Assembly (NCBI GenBank): GCA_000722615.1
Contig: JOKI01000030.1
Coordinates: 317 to 49,348 of the forward strand
Source: Pseudorhizobium pelagicum
GTDB taxonomy: Bacteria; Pseudomonadota; Alphaproteobacteria; Rhizobiales; Rhizobiaceae
DNA length: 49,032 bases
Reading direction: 5' to 3'
Below are positions 35,058-43,910 of the stretch, piece by piece. Below the pieces are notes generated by a model, which was not told the DNA's origin, did no database searches, and saw only the letters and a list, made by a program, of their open reading frames with translations. Both the position numbers and the translations under genes were made by a program. Position 1 is the first letter of the stretch; each line of letters begins with the position of its first letter.

Positions 35058-36470
35058 TTAGGGTCTCCGGACGGGAAATACCATGGTTGCGGTGAGACCC
35101 GGCGCCTCGGCATCCTCCGGATGGGTGGCGGCAAGCACCAGCGCGCCGCCATGCAGTTCCATCACGGCCTCCACCAGCGACAGTCCGAGGCCCGTGCCCG
35201 GCTTGGAACGGCTGGCGTCGAGCCGGACGAAGCGCTTGACCACTTCCCCGCGCTTGTCGGGCGGCACGCCCGGTCCGTTGTCGCAGACCGACAGGCGCAC
35301 GCTCTCGGCGTCGGCGGACAGCACGACGCGAAGCGTCGGCTCGCCCTTGCTTCCGGCGGAATATTTGATGGCATTGTCGAGCAGGTTGAACATCGCTTGC
35401 CCGATCAGTTCGCGATTGCCGCGAATCTTCAGCCCAGGCTCGATTGCGGTCTCCAGTGTCAGCCCCGCCTCCTCCGCCGCCGGCTCGTAGAGTTCACAGC
35501 TGTCGGCCGAGATGGCCGAGAGGTCGATGTCCGACATCTCGGCCACGATCGACCCGGCCTCGACCCGCGAGATCATCAGCAGCGCGTTGAAGGTGCGGAT
35601 CAGCTGGTCGGATTCGGCGATGATGCCTTCGAGCGCCACGCGGCGGTGGGCGGCATCGTCCTCGTTCAGCGCGTCGGCCGCCTTGTTGCGCAGCCGCGTC
35701 AGCGGCGTCTTGAGGTCATGGGCGATATTGTCGGATACCTGACGAAGGCCTTCGTTCAGCCGCTCGATCCGGCCCAGCATGGCATTCAGCGATTCCGACA
35801 GGCGATCGAACTCGTCACCGGAGCGGCCAACCGGAAGGCGCTGCGACAGGTCGCCGGCCATGATCTTCTGGCTTGCGCCCGACATGCGGTCGATGCGTTT
35901 CAAGGCGTTGCGGCCGATGCCGAACCAGATGAACAGGGCGCCGATGCCCATGATCGTCAGCGCCACCATCAGCGCGCGGCGGACGATGCCGCGGAAGCGG
36001 CCCGGCTCGCCGAGGTCGCGGCCGATCATCACCCGCAGCCCGTTGTCCATGACGACGACATTGGCGATCGCCATATGCTCGCGGCCGGAGCCTGCCTCGG
36101 AGAACGGCCGGTAGGAAAAGGGAAACCGCGTCCAGCCCTGTTCGTCGAGGACGCCCGGCTGCAGCGAGGCCACGTTGCCCGCCACGATCTCGCCGTTCGG
36201 TCCCGCGACGACATAGAGGTTGGCGCCCGGCTGGCGGGCCCGTCGCTCCATGATGCGCAGCATGCCGTTCAGGCCGCCGCGATCGAAGGCGCGCTGGATG
36301 TCGCTGACCTCCTGGACGAGGTTGTCACGGGTCTGTTGCGCCAGGATGCGCTCCGACATGGCCGTCACGTAGAAGACGAGGAAGGCGGCGCAGATCGCAA
36401 ACAGCAGGATATAGAGCCCCGACAGACGGACGGCCGTGGAGCGGAACATCAGGCGAAACCGGGTCAGCAC
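35058..36470 (-). CDS. Sensor histidine kinase (HAMP, HisKA, HATPase)
   Basis: The 470-aa protein starts at GTG 36470, four bases after the stop of its response regulator, with a GAGG upstream. TM1 is at about 13-37, a periplasmic region of about 125 residues follows, TM2 is at about 163-185, and then HAMP. HisKA has H251 in SDNIAHDLKTPLTRLRNKA. The HATPase domain shows MFNLLDNAIKYSAG, CDNGPGVPPDKRGEVVKRFVRLDASRSKPGTGLGLSLV. The kinase presumably senses an envelope signal. Being just downstream of degP suggests periplasmic stress, but the signal is unknown. Confidence 0.92.
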   Translation of the reverse strand: MLTRFRLMFRSTAVRLSGLYILLFAICAAFLVFYVTAMSERILAQQTRDNLVQEVSDIQRAFDRGGLNGMLRIMERRARQPGANLYVVAGPNGEIVAGNVASLQPGVLDEQGWTRFPFSYRPFSEAGSGREHMAIANVVVMDNGLRVMIGRDLGEPGRFRGIVRRALMVALTIMGIGALFIWFGIGRNALKRIDRMSGASQKIMAGDLSQRLPVGRSGDEFDRLSESLNAMLGRIERLNEGLRQVSDNIAHDLKTPLTRLRNKAADALNEDDAAHRRVALEGIIAESDQLIRTFNALLMISRVEAGSIVAEMSDIDLSAISADSCELYEPAAEEAGLTLETAIEPGLKIRGNRELIGQAMFNLLDNAIKYSAGSKGEPTLRVVLSADAESVRLSVCDNGPGVPPDKRGEVVKRFVRLDASRSKPGTGLGLSLVEAVMELHGGALVLAATHPEDAEAPGLTATMVFPVRRP

Positions 36471-36474
36471 GCGC

Positions 36475-37227
36475 TCAGGCCTCGTCCTTGATCATGTAGC
36501 CGGCGCCGCGGATCGTCTTCAGGAGCGGCTTGTCGAAGTCCCGCTCGATCTTGGACCGCAGCCGCGAGACATGCACGTCGATGACATTCGTCTGCGGATC
36601 GAAGTGGTAGTCCCAGACATGCTCCAGAAGCATGGTGCGGGTCACCACCTGGCCGGCGTTCTTCATCAGGTATTCGAGCAGCCGGAATTCGCGCGGCTGC
36701 AGCGGGATCTCCTTGCCGGCGCGGCGCACCTCGTGGGACAGCCGGTCGAGCTCGAGGTCGCCGACGCGGTATCCCATGTCCTGCTCGGGCGCGCCCTTGC
36801 GGCGGCCCAGCACCTCGACGCGGGCCAGAAGCTCGCTGAAGGCATAGGGCTTCGGCAGGTAGTCGTCGCCGCCGGCGCGAAGCCCGGTGACGCGGTCGTC
36901 GACCTGCCCGAGCGCGGAGAGGATCAGCACCGGCGTGTTGACGCCGCGCTTGCGCAGCTCGCTGATGACGGAAAGCCCGTCGCGGCGCGGCAGCATGCGG
37001 TCGATGACCATCACGTCGTAGCTGTTCTCGGTCCCCATGAAGAGGCCGCTGTCGCCGTCGCTGGCATGGTCCGCGACGATGCCGGCTTCGCGAAAGGCCT
37101 TGGTCATGTAGGCCGCAGCCTCGAGGTCGTCTTCGATCACCAGAATCTTCATGTGCGACACCATAGCGTCCGCCGGCCTTTTTGCACCATCGGATTCGCT
37201 GAGGTCGGGGCGGGTGGAGGTCTCCAT
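36475..37227 (-). CDS. OmpR-family response regulator
   Basis: The receiver domain begins MKILVIEDDLEAAAYMTKAF, with phospho-acceptor Asp (VMVIDRMLPRRDG; D76 in the long form). The C-terminal winged helix carries LELDRLSHEVRRAGKEIPLQPREFRLLEYLMKNAGQVVTRTMLLEHVWDYHFDPQTNVIDVHVSRLRSKI. Three in-frame ATGs exist. The one at 37227 has a strong AAGGAG 7 nt upstream and adds 25 polar residues before MKILV. 37164 and 37152 give family-length proteins but weaker sites. It pairs with the adjacent kinase. A degP terminator just upstream means it needs its own promoter or read-through. Confidence 0.9.
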   Translation of the reverse strand: METSTRPDLSESDGAKRPADAMVSHMKILVIEDDLEAAAYMTKAFREAGIVADHASDGDSGLFMGTENSYDVMVIDRMLPRRDGLSVISELRKRGVNTPVLILSALGQVDDRVTGLRAGGDDYLPKPYAFSELLARVEVLGRRKGAPEQDMGYRVGDLELDRLSHEVRRAGKEIPLQPREFRLLEYLMKNAGQVVTRTMLLEHVWDYHFDPQTNVIDVHVSRLRSKIERDFDKPLLKTIRGAGYMIKDEA

Positions 37228-37260
37228 CGTGTCACTCCTTCAACTGCAGACCATCGGAGA

Positions 37261-37300
37261 AAAGAAAAAAGGGGCACCGACGTCGCCGGCGGTGCCCCTT
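37261..37300 (-). terminator. Intrinsic terminator after degP
   Basis: A 9-bp stem (GGGGCACCG at 37271-37279 with CGGTGCCCC at 37290-37298) encloses a 10-nt loop. On the minus strand it is followed by TTTTTTCTTT. It separates degP from the response regulator gene. Confidence 0.85.
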
Positions 37301-37320
37301 TCGAATGCTGCCTGGAAGGA

Positions 37321-38898
37321 TCAGCCTTCGTTGATCGGCAGGGCGATGAAGCGGCTGCCGCGTTCGGACTCGACCTGGAAGAGCGCACGGGTGCGGCCAT
37401 CCTTGCGGGCCTGCTCGATCACGTCCTCGATGTCGCCGGCGTCCGTGACGGACTGGTTGTTGACCGAGACGATCTTTTCGCCGGCCCGCAGGCCGCGGGC
37501 TGCCGCCTCGGAGTCCGGATCGACTTCCGTCACGGCAAGGCCGGTGCCGTTGTCGGCCGGAGCAACGGTGATGCCGAGGCTGGACAACGCCTTTTCAGAC
37601 GAAGGCACGGGGGCGTCGGGCTCGACCGGTTCGGCGCTGGCAGCGTCTTCGCTGGCGAGATTGCCCAGTGTCACGGCGATGTCCTGCGACTTGCCATCAC
37701 GCCATACGCTCACGTCAACCTTGGTGTCGGGGCCGAACTGCGCAACCTTGCGGGCAAGATCACGGGCGTCCTTGATCGGGTCGCCGTTGACGGCGGTGAT
37801 CACGTCACCTTCCTTGATGCCGGCCTTCTGGCCCGGCGAACCTTCCTGCGGGGCCACGACGAGCGCACCCTGGGCCTCGGACAGGCCAAGCGATTCGGCG
37901 ATGTCCTTGTTGACCGGCTGGATCTGCACGCCGAGCCAGCCACGCTCCACCTTGCCGTCGTCGATCAGGTCCTGAACCACGTCCCTGGCAACGGATGCGG
38001 GGATCGCGAAGGCGATGCCGACGTTGCCGCCGGACGGCGAGAAGATCGCGGTGTTGATGCCGATCACTTCGCCCTCGAGGTTGAAGGCCGGGCCGCCGGA
38101 GTTGCCGCGGTTCACGGCCGCGTCGATCTGGATGTAGTCGTCATAGGGACCCGAACCGATATCACGGCCACGGGCGGAGATGATGCCTGCGGTCACAGAA
38201 CCGCCGAGACCGAAGGGGTTGCCGACGGCGACGACCCAGTCACCGACGCGCACCTTGGTGTCGTCGGCAAGGTTGACGTAGGTGAACTTGCGGTTGGCAT
38301 CGACCTTCAGGACCGCGAGGTCGGTGCGGCTGTCCTTGCCGATCAGCTTGGCATCCAGCTCGGTGCCATCGTCCATGACTACGGTGAAGGCGGCGCCGTC
38401 GGAGACGACGTGGTTGTTGGTGACGAGGTAACCGTCTTCGGAGATGAAGAAGCCGGAGCCCTGCGAGGTCGGACGCAGGCGCTGCGGGCGGTTGTCGTCG
38501 CCGCCACGCGGGCTGCGTTCGGCGCGGTCGCCGTCACGGCCGTCACCACGGCCACCGGGCATCTGGCCACCGAAATCGCGGAAGAACCGCTTCAGCGGGT
38601 GATCGTCCGGCAGGTCTTCGAAGCCCTGGCCGTTGAAGTTGAAACTGAAATTGCTGCCGTTGTCGGAAACGGGCTGCGCCTCGGACTGGACGCGAACGGA
38701 GACAACCGCAGGCGAAACTGCGGCAACGACATCCGCGAAGCTCGGGGCCTGCGGCGCCTCGACCTTGACGGGCTCGGCGAACGACTGAACGACCTGCGCC
38801 GGGATGCCGGTAGACAGCATGACGGCCGCAAGACCGGCAACCGTCGAGGCCTTGAGAACCGTCTTGAGGTTCGAACGTCCAGGTTTGCTGTTTTGCAT
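37321..38898 (-). CDS. degP: Periplasmic serine protease, DegP/HtrA (Do) family
   Basis: At 525 aa from ATG 38898 (AGAAGGTAG upstream); the frame to 38982 is discarded because it crosses the leader. An N-terminal signal or anchor (KTVLKASTVAGLAAVMLSTGIPAQV) is followed by a Gly/Arg/Asp-rich loop. The trypsin-like domain has the triad H163 (VTNNHVV), D193 (SRTDLAVL) and S267 (GNSGGPAF). Two PDZ domains follow, at about 300-390 and 415-515. DegP degrades or refolds damaged envelope proteins. It follows the cytochrome c maturation operon and precedes a two-component system, as I recall from Sinorhizobium. Confidence 0.95.
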   Translation of the reverse strand: MQNSKPGRSNLKTVLKASTVAGLAAVMLSTGIPAQVVQSFAEPVKVEAPQAPSFADVVAAVSPAVVSVRVQSEAQPVSDNGSNFSFNFNGQGFEDLPDDHPLKRFFRDFGGQMPGGRGDGRDGDRAERSPRGGDDNRPQRLRPTSQGSGFFISEDGYLVTNNHVVSDGAAFTVVMDDGTELDAKLIGKDSRTDLAVLKVDANRKFTYVNLADDTKVRVGDWVVAVGNPFGLGGSVTAGIISARGRDIGSGPYDDYIQIDAAVNRGNSGGPAFNLEGEVIGINTAIFSPSGGNVGIAFAIPASVARDVVQDLIDDGKVERGWLGVQIQPVNKDIAESLGLSEAQGALVVAPQEGSPGQKAGIKEGDVITAVNGDPIKDARDLARKVAQFGPDTKVDVSVWRDGKSQDIAVTLGNLASEDAASAEPVEPDAPVPSSEKALSSLGITVAPADNGTGLAVTEVDPDSEAAARGLRAGEKIVSVNNQSVTDAGDIEDVIEQARKDGRTRALFQVESERGSRFIALPINEG

Positions 38899-38932
38899 TG
38901 GGGCTACCTTCTTCTCTTCAATTGGGTTGTCA

Positions 38933-38946
38933 CCGGGAGTTCCCGG
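38933..38946 (-). promoter_or_regulatory. Palindrome in the degP leader
   Basis: CCGGGA-GT-TCCCGG is a perfect inverted repeat 35-48 nt upstream of the degP ATG. It could be an operator for an envelope-stress regulator or an RNA hairpin. No sigma-E/ECF consensus was recognised with confidence. Confidence 0.35.
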
Positions 38947-39036
38947 GTGGGCGGTGGATGAGAGAGATATAGGGAGCCTCACCTTAACTGCAGGTGTCAG
39001 GGGGATGAATTGTTTGTAATGTTAGGGGAGCGGGCG

Positions 39037-39639
39037 TTACTGCTTGCCGACCAGATCGTCGAGGCGCGCCTCTTCCTCCGGGGTCAGCACCGAAGGCTGG
39101 CGCGGCTTCAGACGTCCCCGCGCCATCAGCACCAGAACGAGCCCCCCGAGCAACAGGAGCACGACCGGCGCGCCCCAAAGAAGCACCGTGCGCACCGACA
39201 GCCGCGGCTTCAGCAGCACGAATTCGCCGTAGCGCGAGACGACGTAGTCGATCACTTCCTCGTCGCTGTCGCCATCCACCAGCCGCTCACGGACGAGGAC
39301 GCGCAGGTCGCGGGCAAGCTCCGCATTGGAATCGTCGATCGACTGGTTCTGGCAGACCATGCAGCGCAGCTGCGCGGAGAGATCGCGGGCCCGCTCTTCG
39401 AGAACAGGGTCGGCGAGAATCTCGTCGGGATTGACGGCGAGCGCCGGGAGGGGAGTGAGCAGGAGCGTGACGAGAAGGACGAAGAGCGCAACCACGCCCC
39501 CTCTGGCCTGCCGGCCATCTCCCCCACGAGGGGAGAGAGACAATGCGGCAACGCCTCGCCAATTGCTTGGCGCTGCGGGCGGACAAAGAAGCCCCTCCCC
39601 CTTGTAGGGAGGGGTTGGGGAGGCGTTCTCTTTCCTCAT
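39037..39639 (-). CDS. ccmH: Cytochrome c maturation protein CcmH/CycL
   Basis: This is a membrane-anchored thiol-disulfide protein that reduces apocytochrome c before heme attachment. The redox motif [23 protein letters not shown] (CxxC) follows a signal segment [20 protein letters not shown], and a TM helix ([24 protein letters not shown]) closes the protein. Read from ATG 39639 (ATGA overlap with ccmF) it is 200 aa, with about 48 extra N-terminal residues encoded by an inserted palindromic repeat. From GTG 39495, which has an AGAGGGGG run just upstream, it is 152 aa, the family length. Either start may be used. ccmI, ccmE and ccmF precede it in the same operon. Confidence 0.9.
   Translation of the reverse strand: MRKENASPTPPYKGEGLLCPPAAPSNWRGVAALSLSPRGGDGRQARGGVVALFVLLVTLLLTPLPALAVNPDEILADPVLEERARDLSAQLRCMVCQNQSIDDSNAELARDLRVLVRERLVDGDSDEEVIDYVVSRYGEFVLLKPRLSVRTVLLWGAPVVLLLLGGLVLVLMARGRLKPRQPSVLTPEEEARLDDLVGKQ
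39493..39625. repeat. Rhizobial-type mosaic palindromic repeat inserted at the ccmF/ccmH junction
   Basis: Three hairpins lie in a row: TCTCCCC/GGGGAGA (39518-39536), CGCCAA/TTGGCG (39557-39572) and CCCCTCCC/GGGAGGGG (39592-39614). Such GC-rich runs of 'cccct...gggg' palindromes are typical of the RIME/RPE-like intergenic mosaic elements of rhizobia. It sits inside the translated frame of ccmH rather than between genes. The exact borders are estimated. Confidence 0.65.
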
Positions 39640-41624
39640 TCCGCCGGCTCCATTGCAGCCGGCACGGGCTTCGCCTTGCGACGCGGCGCACCGACCCGCA
39701 GGCGGCGATCGGACAGCGATACGAAGCCGCCGATCATCATGACCAGCGCGCCGCCCCAGATGCAGAGGATGAAGGGCTTCCACCAGACGCGCACGACGAT
39801 GCCGCCGTCCGACATCGGATCGCCGAGCGAAATGTAGAGCTGGCTGAAGCCGAAGGTGAGGATGCCGGCCTCGGTGGTCGGCATCTGGCGGGCCGTATAG
39901 ATCCGCTTCGAGGACCAGGTGTCCGCCACGGCGACACCACCCTGGCTGACGGTGAAGTGGCCGCGCTCCTCGGTGTAGTTCGGACCGACCGCATCGCGCA
40001 TGCCGTCGAAGACGATCGTGTAGCCGCCGACGTCCGCTGACGAACCGAGCTGCATCTCGAGCACGGTTTCCGTCTCGAAGGTGGTGACCACGACGATGCC
40101 GAGCACCGTCACGCCGAGTCCGAAATGCGCCAGTGCCGTTCCGAAGGCCGAGCGCGGCAGGCCGACCAGCCGGCGCCAGGCGATGTTGAACGGCAGCTTG
40201 CCGAAGTTTGCCCTGTTCCAGAGGTCGGCGAGCGCGCCGAACATCCCCCAGAAGCCGAGCGCCATGCCGAAGACGGCCATGACCGGACCGCCGTTCTCGA
40301 CGTAGTAGAGGGCAAGCCCCGCAACCAGCGCCAGGCCCGCCGCCACGTAGAGCCGCTGAAGCGCGCCGAGCGCATCGCCGCGCTTCCAGGCCAGCATCGG
40401 CCCGAAGGGGACGGCGACCAGCAGCGGGATCATCAAGAGCCCGAAGGTCAGATTGAAGAAGGGCGCACCGACCGAGATCTTCTCGCCGGTCAGCGTTTCC
40501 AGCACCAGCGGATAGAGCGTGCCGATCAGGACCGTCGCGGTGGCAACCGTCAGGATCAGGTTGTTGAGGACGAGCGCCCCTTCGCGCGAGACCGGCGCAA
40601 ACAGGCCGCCGGACTTCAGCATCGGCGCCCGCCAGGCAAACAGGGCGAAGGCGCCGCCGATGAACAGCATCAGGATGCAGAGGATGAAGATGCCGCGGGT
40701 CGGGTCGGTCGCAAAGGCGTGCACGGATGTCAGAACGCCGGAGCGGACGAGGAAGGTGCCGAGCAGCGACAGCGAGAATGTCATGATCGCCAGGAGCACG
40801 GTCCAGATCTTCAGCGCCTCGCGCTTTTCCATCACCAGCGCCGAATGCAGGAGCGCCGTGCCGGCGAGCCACGGCATGAAGGAGGCGTTTTCGACCGGAT
40901 CCCAGAACCACCAGCCGCCCCAGCCGAGCTCATAGTAGGCCCAGTAGGAGCCCATGGCGATGCCGGCGGTCAGGAAGGTCCAGGCGGCGAGCGTCCAGGG
41001 CCGCACCCAGCGCGCCCAGGCGGCGTCGATGCGGCCATCCATGAGGGCTGCCACGGCAAACGAGAAGCAGACGGAGAAGCCGACGTAGCCGAGATAGAGA
41101 AGCGGCGGATGGATCGCGAGCCCCGGATCCTGCAGCACAGGGTTCAGGTCCTGGCCTTCCGCCGGCGCCGGATTGAGGCGCAGGAACGGGTTGGAGGTGA
41201 GCAGGATGAACAGCATGAAGGCCGTGGAGATCCAAGCCTGCACCGCCAGCACGTTGGCGCGCAGCGTGTCGGGAAGGTTGCGGCCGAAGAGGGCCACCAG
41301 GGCGCTGAAGAACGTCAGGATCAGCAGCCACAGCAGCATGGAGCCTTCGTGGTTGCCCCAGACGCCGGACACCTTGTAGACGACCGGCATCAGCGAATGG
41401 GAGTTCTCCCAGACGTTGCGCAGCGAGAAGTCGGAGACGACATAGGCCCAGGTCAGGGCGCCGAAGGCAATCAGCACCAGCACGAACATGGTCAGCGAGG
41501 CGACGGGGGCCAGCCCCATCATCGCCGAGTCGCGGCGCCATGCACCGATCGCCGGCACCGTGGAGACGATCAGCGCGGTCGCAAGCGACAGCACCAGCGC
41601 ATAATGGCCAATCTCGATGATCAT
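39636..41624 (-). CDS. ccmF: Heme lyase CcmF/CycK
   Basis: The 662-aa polytopic inner-membrane protein has about 14-15 hydrophobic segments. It carries the heme-handling tryptophan-rich [19 protein letters not shown] (about 232-250) and conserved histidines in the neighbouring loops. It takes heme from CcmE and, with CcmH and CcmI, attaches it to apocytochrome c in the periplasm. It starts at 41624, overlapping the ccmE stop by ATGA, and ends in an ATGA overlap with ccmH. Confidence 0.96.
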   Translation of the reverse strand: MIIEIGHYALVLSLATALIVSTVPAIGAWRRDSAMMGLAPVASLTMFVLVLIAFGALTWAYVVSDFSLRNVWENSHSLMPVVYKVSGVWGNHEGSMLLWLLILTFFSALVALFGRNLPDTLRANVLAVQAWISTAFMLFILLTSNPFLRLNPAPAEGQDLNPVLQDPGLAIHPPLLYLGYVGFSVCFSFAVAALMDGRIDAAWARWVRPWTLAAWTFLTAGIAMGSYWAYYELGWGGWWFWDPVENASFMPWLAGTALLHSALVMEKREALKIWTVLLAIMTFSLSLLGTFLVRSGVLTSVHAFATDPTRGIFILCILMLFIGGAFALFAWRAPMLKSGGLFAPVSREGALVLNNLILTVATATVLIGTLYPLVLETLTGEKISVGAPFFNLTFGLLMIPLLVAVPFGPMLAWKRGDALGALQRLYVAAGLALVAGLALYYVENGGPVMAVFGMALGFWGMFGALADLWNRANFGKLPFNIAWRRLVGLPRSAFGTALAHFGLGVTVLGIVVVTTFETETVLEMQLGSSADVGGYTIVFDGMRDAVGPNYTEERGHFTVSQGGVAVADTWSSKRIYTARQMPTTEAGILTFGFSQLYISLGDPMSDGGIVVRVWWKPFILCIWGGALVMMIGGFVSLSDRRLRVGAPRRKAKPVPAAMEPAE

Positions 41625-42076
41625 TGGGTCGCTGCCTCGCCCTCTTCCTTCCAGACCCCCTGTTCCTTCAGGCGGTCGGCCACTTCCTTGGGCATGTAGT
41701 TCTCATCATGCTTGGCCAGCACCGTATCGGCAACGAAGGAATGGGTCACCGCGTCGAAAGCGCCCTCGGTCACCACGCCCTGCCCCTCGCGGAACAGGTC
41801 GGGCAGGATGCCGGTGTAGCTCACCGGCACGGTTCCCGAACCATCGGTCACGGCGAAGGTGACGGTCGAGCCCTCACCGCGCTTGACGGAGCCTTCGGCG
41901 ACCAGTCCGCCGAGGCGAATGCGGGTGCCGGGCGAGACCTCGGTCGTCGCGAGATCCGCCGGCATGAAGAAATAGGCGACCGACTGGCTGAAGGCGAACA
42001 TCACCAGAAGCACGGCAGCGATGATGAAGCTCATGCCCCCGGCGATGATTGTCAGCCGCTTCTGTTTGCGTGTCAT
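41621..42076 (-). CDS. ccmE: Cytochrome c maturation heme chaperone CcmE/CycJ
   Basis: The 151-aa protein has an N-terminal TM anchor (about 8-32) and an OB-fold periplasmic domain ([40 protein letters not shown]). [14 protein letters not shown] contains H123, the residue that binds heme covalently in the H-x-x-x-Y motif. It receives heme from CcmABCD and delivers it to CcmF. The gene overlaps ccmI (upstream) and ccmF (downstream) by four bases each. Length and motifs are typical. Confidence 0.97.
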   Translation of the reverse strand: MTRKQKRLTIIAGGMSFIIAAVLLVMFAFSQSVAYFFMPADLATTEVSPGTRIRLGGLVAEGSVKRGEGSTVTFAVTDGSGTVPVSYTGILPDLFREGQGVVTEGAFDAVTHSFVADTVLAKHDENYMPKEVADRLKEQGVWKEEGEAATQ

Positions 42077-43239
42077 TGCGTCACTCCATCGACGGAAAGC
42101 CCGACCTCGCGCGCCAGCGCGACCAGCTGCCGTCCCTCGTCACCGTCGGCCGGGAAGGTCTTGAGGCCGGCGTTCAGCGCCTCGGTCGCCTTCTCCTGGT
42201 CTCCCAGAACCGCATAGGACCGGATCAGCCGGAGCCAGCCCTCGATATTGTCGGGATCCTCCTGCATCCGTGCAGCCAGGCTCTCCACCATGCCGCGGAT
42301 CATCTCCTGGCGCTCGGCGCCGGACATCTCCTGCGCCGCGGAAAGGTCGTCGGGCGTCGGCCCGCCGGGGCCCTGGCTGACGGCTGCAGGGGGCACGGCT
42401 GCAGCCGGCGGCGGCGCGGCCTCGCCGCCGTTTGCGGCAATATGCTGCTGCACGAGCTCCATCCAGGGCGCGTCGGCCGGCGAAGCCTTGGCAATCGCTT
42501 CGAAGGCTGCCCGCGCTTCGTCACGGCGACCGGCCTGCTCCAGCGCCAGCGCCAGATAGAAGCGGGCACGCGGATTGTCCGGCGAAAGGCGCAGGCTCTC
42601 CTCGAAGGCCAGCCGCGCATCCTCCGTCACGATCCCGTCACTGGCGGCGATCAGCGTTTCGCCAAGCCCGGACAGCCGCTCGGGGCTCGTGCCGACGAGG
42701 CGGATGGCGTTGCGATAGGCAAGCTCGGCGTCCGCCAGCCGCATCGCACGGAAATAGATCGGCGCCAGGAGGTCCCAGCCGGCGCCATCATTGGGGTTCT
42801 GCGCGAGATGCCGCTCCGCCTTGGCAACGAGCAGCGCCATGTTGTTTCCCGGATTGGCAAGGCGCGCGGCCAACGGCTGGTCCGGCAGCTGCGGGCTGCC
42901 GAGCGTCACATAGGCCGAGAGACTGACGATCGGCACCAGCAGAACGACGAAGATCCCGGCCACGGTCATCCCGCGCCGCGTGCCTGGGGCATCGTCGGCC
43001 TGGGCATCGCCGGCAGCCGAGAGCAGGCGCCGGCCGATCTCGGCCTTTGCATAGCCTGCGTCCTCGGCGCTGATCAGCCCGAGATTGCGGTCGCGTTCGA
43101 GTTCGGCGAGCTGATCCTTGTAGACGGCGATCTCGCCCGCGCGGTCGTCCGCCGCCGGCTTTGCGCCGCGCGCAAGCGTTACGAGCATCACTGCCGCCAC
43201 GGCAGCCGTCAGACAGGCAAGGATGATCCACAAAAACAT
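42073..43239 (-). CDS. ccmI: Cytochrome c maturation protein CcmI/CycH
   Basis: Read from ATG 43239 it is 388 aa; a TTG at 43275 is rejected. Two N-terminal TM helices ([23 protein letters not shown]; about 98-120 [21 protein letters not shown]) flank a coiled-coil loop. A TPR-containing periplasmic domain follows (about 150-388, for example [30 protein letters not shown]). CcmI holds apocytochrome c for CcmF/H. It heads the ccmIEFH operon, and every junction within the operon is an ATGA overlap. Its promoter should lie in the 140-bp gap upstream. Confidence 0.93.
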   Translation of the reverse strand: MFLWIILACLTAAVAAVMLVTLARGAKPAADDRAGEIAVYKDQLAELERDRNLGLISAEDAGYAKAEIGRRLLSAAGDAQADDAPGTRRGMTVAGIFVVLLVPIVSLSAYVTLGSPQLPDQPLAARLANPGNNMALLVAKAERHLAQNPNDGAGWDLLAPIYFRAMRLADAELAYRNAIRLVGTSPERLSGLGETLIAASDGIVTEDARLAFEESLRLSPDNPRARFYLALALEQAGRRDEARAAFEAIAKASPADAPWMELVQQHIAANGGEAAPPPAAAVPPAAVSQGPGGPTPDDLSAAQEMSGAERQEMIRGMVESLAARMQEDPDNIEGWLRLIRSYAVLGDQEKATEALNAGLKTFPADGDEGRQLVALAREVGLSVDGVTQ

Positions 43240-43379
43240 AAGGGTCCAATTACTTGAACCGCCCGGTCTTTCCAACTGCCGAACGGTTCATGACGCGGAT
43301 TTGAGGCGTTTCGCCGCAATCCATTCCGCGTCCTCTGTGGCCCCTCGTCCCGCGTGCGGCCATGATTTATGTCAAATCG

Positions 43380-43829
43380 TCAGCTGAGCGGCGTCCAGGT
43401 GCCGTTGGTGTTGCGGCAGGCGGCGCCGCGGGCCTTGGCCTCACGGCCGTCGCTGACGACGGTGTGGGTATATTGCCGGCAGTTCTGCGATCCGACCTGA
43501 TAGGGTGCCGCCGCAACCACCTGGCCGCTGACGCCACGGCCGGTCCATGCCACCGGCTGGCCGCCGGGAGCTGCTTCCAGCGCCCGGTATTCCGCTTCCA
43601 GCGCCCGCGACCGGTCGCTGTCGCCGATCGTCACGCCGCTGCGGCTGACGATTCCACCCTGCAATGCGGAAATATACTGCGCCGAGGACGATCGGGAGGA
43701 GCCAAAGCCTGTGGCACCGCTCCGATTTCCCGTCGAGGTCGTGCAGCCAGCGAGCAGACCGGCAACGAGGAGGGTCGAGACAGCATGATGGAGACGGGTC
43801 GAGTGCATCTGTTGGCTACCGGTTCGCAT
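43380..43829 (-). CDS. Lipoprotein with 17-kDa surface-antigen-like (RT0821/Lpp0805) domain
   Basis: Read from ATG 43829 it is 149 aa; ATG 43808 is an alternative seven codons later. The signal ends in a lipobox (LLVAGLLAGCTTSTG). A low-complexity Ser-rich linker follows. The C-terminal domain shows ALEAAPGGQPVAWTGRGVSGQVVAAAPYQVGSQNCRQYTHTVV...ARGAACRNTNGTWTPL, the pattern of the RT0821/Lpp0805 surface antigen family with two conserved Cys. It is probably an outer-membrane lipoprotein. No enzymatic function is known. It sits alone between ccmI and feuQ, same strand as both. Confidence 0.82.
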   Translation of the reverse strand: MRTGSQQMHSTRLHHAVSTLLVAGLLAGCTTSTGNRSGATGFGSSRSSSAQYISALQGGIVSRSGVTIGDSDRSRALEAEYRALEAAPGGQPVAWTGRGVSGQVVAAAPYQVGSQNCRQYTHTVVSDGREAKARGAACRNTNGTWTPLS

Positions 43830-43910
43830 AGGGGATCTTTCTGGCAATGCGCAGGCACTTACGATGTTCCAGCGTGGCATCATTAAGGCGATATGGCGTG
43901 TTTGCCTGCA

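Noticed and set aside
36436..38961. 841-codon plus-strand ORF opposite the response regulator and degP
   Set aside because: It is antisense to two identified genes and has no recognisable domain.
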